From S010-25 sp964466455 (GTDB lineage Bacteria > Pseudomonadota > Gammaproteobacteria > SZUA-229), in NCBI GenBank assembly GCA_964466455.1, contig CAYXNL010000081.1:1-8056 (forward strand): a stretch of DNA of 8,056 nt. The letters are read 5' to 3'. The notes beneath the pieces are model-generated. The model saw nothing but the letters and a program-made list of their open reading frames with translations. It was not told the DNA's origin and did no database searches. A program made the position numbers and the translations under genes. This document shows positions 6,563 through 8,056 of the stretch, piece after piece. The first letter of the stretch is position 1. The number at the start of each line of letters is the position of its first letter.

Positions 6563-7762
6563 CTACAGGCCAAGTTTTCTGGCGACAAAATCGACGTCTT
6601 TATCACCCCGCCCCGAAAGATTAACCAGAATGCTCTGCTGTTTCGACATAGTTGGTGCAATGCGCATGACATAGGCGATGGCGTGTGCGCTTTCCAGTGC
6701 CGGAATAATCCCTTCCAGTCGTGATAGTGTCATAAACGCATCCAGGCATTCCCTGTCATCGGCGGTTTCATACTGCACCCGCTCGATATCTTTCAGATAA
6801 CAGTGCTGTGGTCCTACCCCCGGATAATCCAGCCCTGAGGCAATGGAATAGACCGGTAACGGATTGCCTTCGTCATCTTGCAGGGTATAACACTCAAAAC
6901 CATGAATGGCCCCTTTTGTACCCAGCGTTAAGGTTGCCGCATGTTCGGTTGTATCCAGCCCTTTACCGGCCGGTTCAACCCCCACCATTTTTACCTGCTC
7001 ATCATTCAGGAAAGCAGTAAATAGTCCGATCGCATTGGAACCCCCGCCAACGCAGGCGGTAATAATATCCGGTAATTTCCCCTGTTTTGACAGGAATTGC
7101 TCACGTGCCTCAACCCCCACCACGCTCTGGAAATCACGTACCATTCTGGGGAACGGGTGTGGCCCGACGACCGAACCAATGGCGTAGAAGTAATTGACCG
7201 GATCTTTCAGATATTCTTCGAAGGCACTATCCACGGCATCTTTCAGTGTCTGTGTGCCTTGTGTAACCGGAACCAGTTTACAGCCAAGAATTTTCATTTT
7301 GGTCACATTCGGGTGTTCCTTTTCAATATCAACCATGCCCATATGTATTTCGCAGTCGATGCCGATCAGCGCGCAGGCTGTGGCGAGTGCGACCCCATGC
7401 TGTCCAGCACCCGTTTCTGCCAGTACTTTTGCTTTACCCATGTGTTTGGCCAGCAGGGCTTCGCCCAGACAGTGATTGATTTTGTGCGCACCGGTATGGT
7501 TCAGGTCTTCACGCTTAAAGAAAATCTGTGCGCCGCCGCATTTTTCAGTTAAGCGGCTGGCGAAATAAATCGGGCTGGGGCGACCGGCATAGTCTGCATT
7601 AAGTGAAGCCAGTTCCTGCTGAAAGGCTGCTGTTTGTCGAACTTTTTCATAAGCATCATTAATATCATCCATGATCTGCTTTAATTCAGGCGGTATGATC
7701 TGACCGCCATATTCTCCAAAATAACCATTCTCATCCGGCATTGGGGCAAATTCGAAAGACAT
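6563..7762 (-). CDS. trpB: Tryptophan synthase beta chain, stand-alone divergent type
   Basis: PLP enzyme that joins indole and L-serine to give tryptophan. 399 residues from the ATG at 7762. Catalytic features are intact by comparison with Salmonella TrpB: PLP lysine K94 in HTGAHKIN (K87), E116 in AETGAGQHG (E109), phosphate loop GGGSN (239-243), D312 in LDYPG (D305) and S383 in NLSGRGDKD (S377). It differs from canonical TrpB in the segment that contacts the alpha subunit: NHCLGEALLAK, HMGMVDIEKEHPNV in place of the usual ...ERQ..NV, and an EEYLKDPVN stretch. No trpA, trpF or other trp gene is adjacent, so it may be a second TrpB working alone or on recycled indole. The start at 7762 has GGAG seven bases upstream; an in-frame ATG at 7807 has none and lies within a palindrome, so it is rejected. 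Enzyme class is certain; subtype is inference. Confidence 0.93.
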   Translation of the reverse strand: MSFEFAPMPDENGYFGEYGGQIIPPELKQIMDDINDAYEKVRQTAAFQQELASLNADYAGRPSPIYFASRLTEKCGGAQIFFKREDLNHTGAHKINHCLGEALLAKHMGKAKVLAETGAGQHGVALATACALIGIDCEIHMGMVDIEKEHPNVTKMKILGCKLVPVTQGTQTLKDAVDSAFEEYLKDPVNYFYAIGSVVGPHPFPRMVRDFQSVVGVEAREQFLSKQGKLPDIITACVGGGSNAIGLFTAFLNDEQVKMVGVEPAGKGLDTTEHAATLTLGTKGAIHGFECYTLQDDEGNPLPVYSIASGLDYPGVGPQHCYLKDIERVQYETADDRECLDAFMTLSRLEGIIPALESAHAIAYVMRIAPTMSKQQSILVNLSGRGDKDVDFVARKLGL

Positions 7763-7769
7763 AATGTTT

Positions 7770-7773
7770 CTCC
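7770..7773 (-). promoter_or_regulatory. Shine-Dalgarno that fixes the trpB start
   Basis: On the minus strand GGAG sits seven bases before the ATG at 7762. The alternative ATG at 7807 would add 15 residues (beginning MITPADK) unlike TrpB N-termini and has no such site. Confidence 0.7.
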
Positions 7774-7803
7774 GTTCCAGCAGTGTTTTATCGGCAGGCG
7801 TAA

Positions 7804-7825
7804 TCATAACGCAATTGCATTATGA
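7804..7825. promoter_or_regulatory. 22-base near-perfect palindrome upstream of trpB, candidate operator
   Basis: Outer arms TCATAA and TTATGA flank a core GCAATTGC; ten of eleven base pairs are symmetric, with one mismatch (C7810 against A7819). It lies about 41-63 bases upstream of the trpB ATG, between trpB and polA. Perfect dyad symmetry of this length fits binding by a dimeric transcription factor. It does not resemble the E. coli TrpR operator. No bound regulator can be named. Confidence 0.45.
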
Positions 7826-7911
7826 CTGCCCTGTTAACTTTTTATTTATGAGAACCCCGTCAATTGTTGTCCCCGTTGTTAGCGGCCAAGGCTAATTTCA
7901 TCGTCTCGAAT

Positions 7912-7940
7912 TTTATAAATCGGGCTGGCTATGGGATAAT
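7912..7940 (+). promoter_or_regulatory. Sigma70-like promoter candidate for polA
   Basis: TTTATA (7912-7917) and GATAAT (7935-7940) are separated by exactly 17 bases, and a TG at 7932-7933 makes an extended -10 (TGGGATAAT). The hexamers match consensus at four and five of six positions. Transcription would start near 7947, about 22 bases before the polA ATG. Confidence 0.5.
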
Positions 7941-7968
7941 CGCCATCTTAATTTTGCAGTGATCACTC

Positions 7969-8056
7969 ATGTCTAAAAAAACACCGCCTCTTATTCTGGT
8001 TGATGGCTCCTCCTATCTGTTCCGTGCCTTTCACGCGCTGCCGCCGCTGACAAACA
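7969..8056 (+). CDS. polA: DNA polymerase I, N-terminal 29 codons only
   Basis: ATG at 7969 opens a frame that runs off the window end. The visible residues MSKKTPPLILVDGSSYLFRAFHALPPL match the start of Pol I, where the ILVDGSSYLFRAFHALPPL stretch opens the 5'-3' exonuclease domain and contains its first metal-binding aspartate (D12 here). The enzyme fills gaps and removes RNA primers in replication and repair. The ribosome-binding site is weak. The gene is divergent from trpB across a 206-base spacer. Confidence 0.93.
   Translation, partial: MSKKTPPLILVDGSSYLFRAFHALPPLTN

Noticed and set aside
7097..7552. 151-residue open frame on the + strand inside trpB
   Set aside because: It is antisense to a fully conserved TrpB and has no family features.
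7763..7807. Upstream trpB start at 7807
   Set aside because: It has no Shine-Dalgarno, lies inside the palindrome, and adds residues not typical of TrpB; the ATG at 7762 has a good site.
7958..7967. Ten-base perfect palindrome AGTGATCACT just before the polA ATG
   Set aside because: A perfect ten-base palindrome is expected about eight times by chance in a window of this size.

Overview
The window reads as chromosomal DNA of a gammaproteobacterium, with moderate GC content and compact genes. It carries an APH-type homoserine kinase (ThrB as in Pseudomonas and relatives), an HPP-family membrane protein with a tail typical of gammaproteobacteria, Gram-negative export signals (a lipobox and an outer-membrane beta-barrel), and the start of polA. 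The genus cannot be fixed from this sequence; a marine Cellvibrionales- or Spongiibacter-like bacterium is only a guess.

Layout. 1-597 (+): 3' part of an HPP-family membrane protein gene, cut by the window edge. 614-1483 (-): unrecognised secreted protein. 1579-2562 (-): thrB, upstream of the secreted-protein gene on the same strand, with a promoter candidate at 2611-2639. 2563-2853: 291-base spacer between divergent genes, holding that promoter and one doubtful 30-codon reading frame. 2854-4764 (+): large unrecognised lipoprotein interrupted by an assembly gap of exactly 100 N. 4814-4842: textbook intrinsic terminator. 4883-5836 (+): outer-membrane beta-barrel of apparent omptin (A26) fold, with an Asp-x-Asp motif but no clear Asp-x-His partner. 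5915-6547 (+): beta-class carbonic anhydrase. 6563-7762 (-): stand-alone tryptophan synthase beta chain of a divergent TrpB type, with no trpA beside it. 7763-7968: divergent spacer with a 22-base near-perfect palindrome and a good polA promoter candidate. 7969-end (+): first 29 codons of polA.

The genes do not form one pathway. ThrB (threonine synthesis), TrpB (indole or tryptophan metabolism), carbonic anhydrase (CO2/bicarbonate) and PolA are housekeeping functions. The lipoprotein and the barrel are two consecutive cell-envelope genes on one strand, separated by a terminator, so they are probably transcribed separately or joined only by read-through. I see no CRISPR array, tRNA, rRNA, insertion sequence or defence system. 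The most unusual items are the barrel with an incomplete omptin active site, the orphan TrpB with its palindromic upstream site, and the unrecognised lipoprotein whose length and frame cannot be trusted because of the gap.
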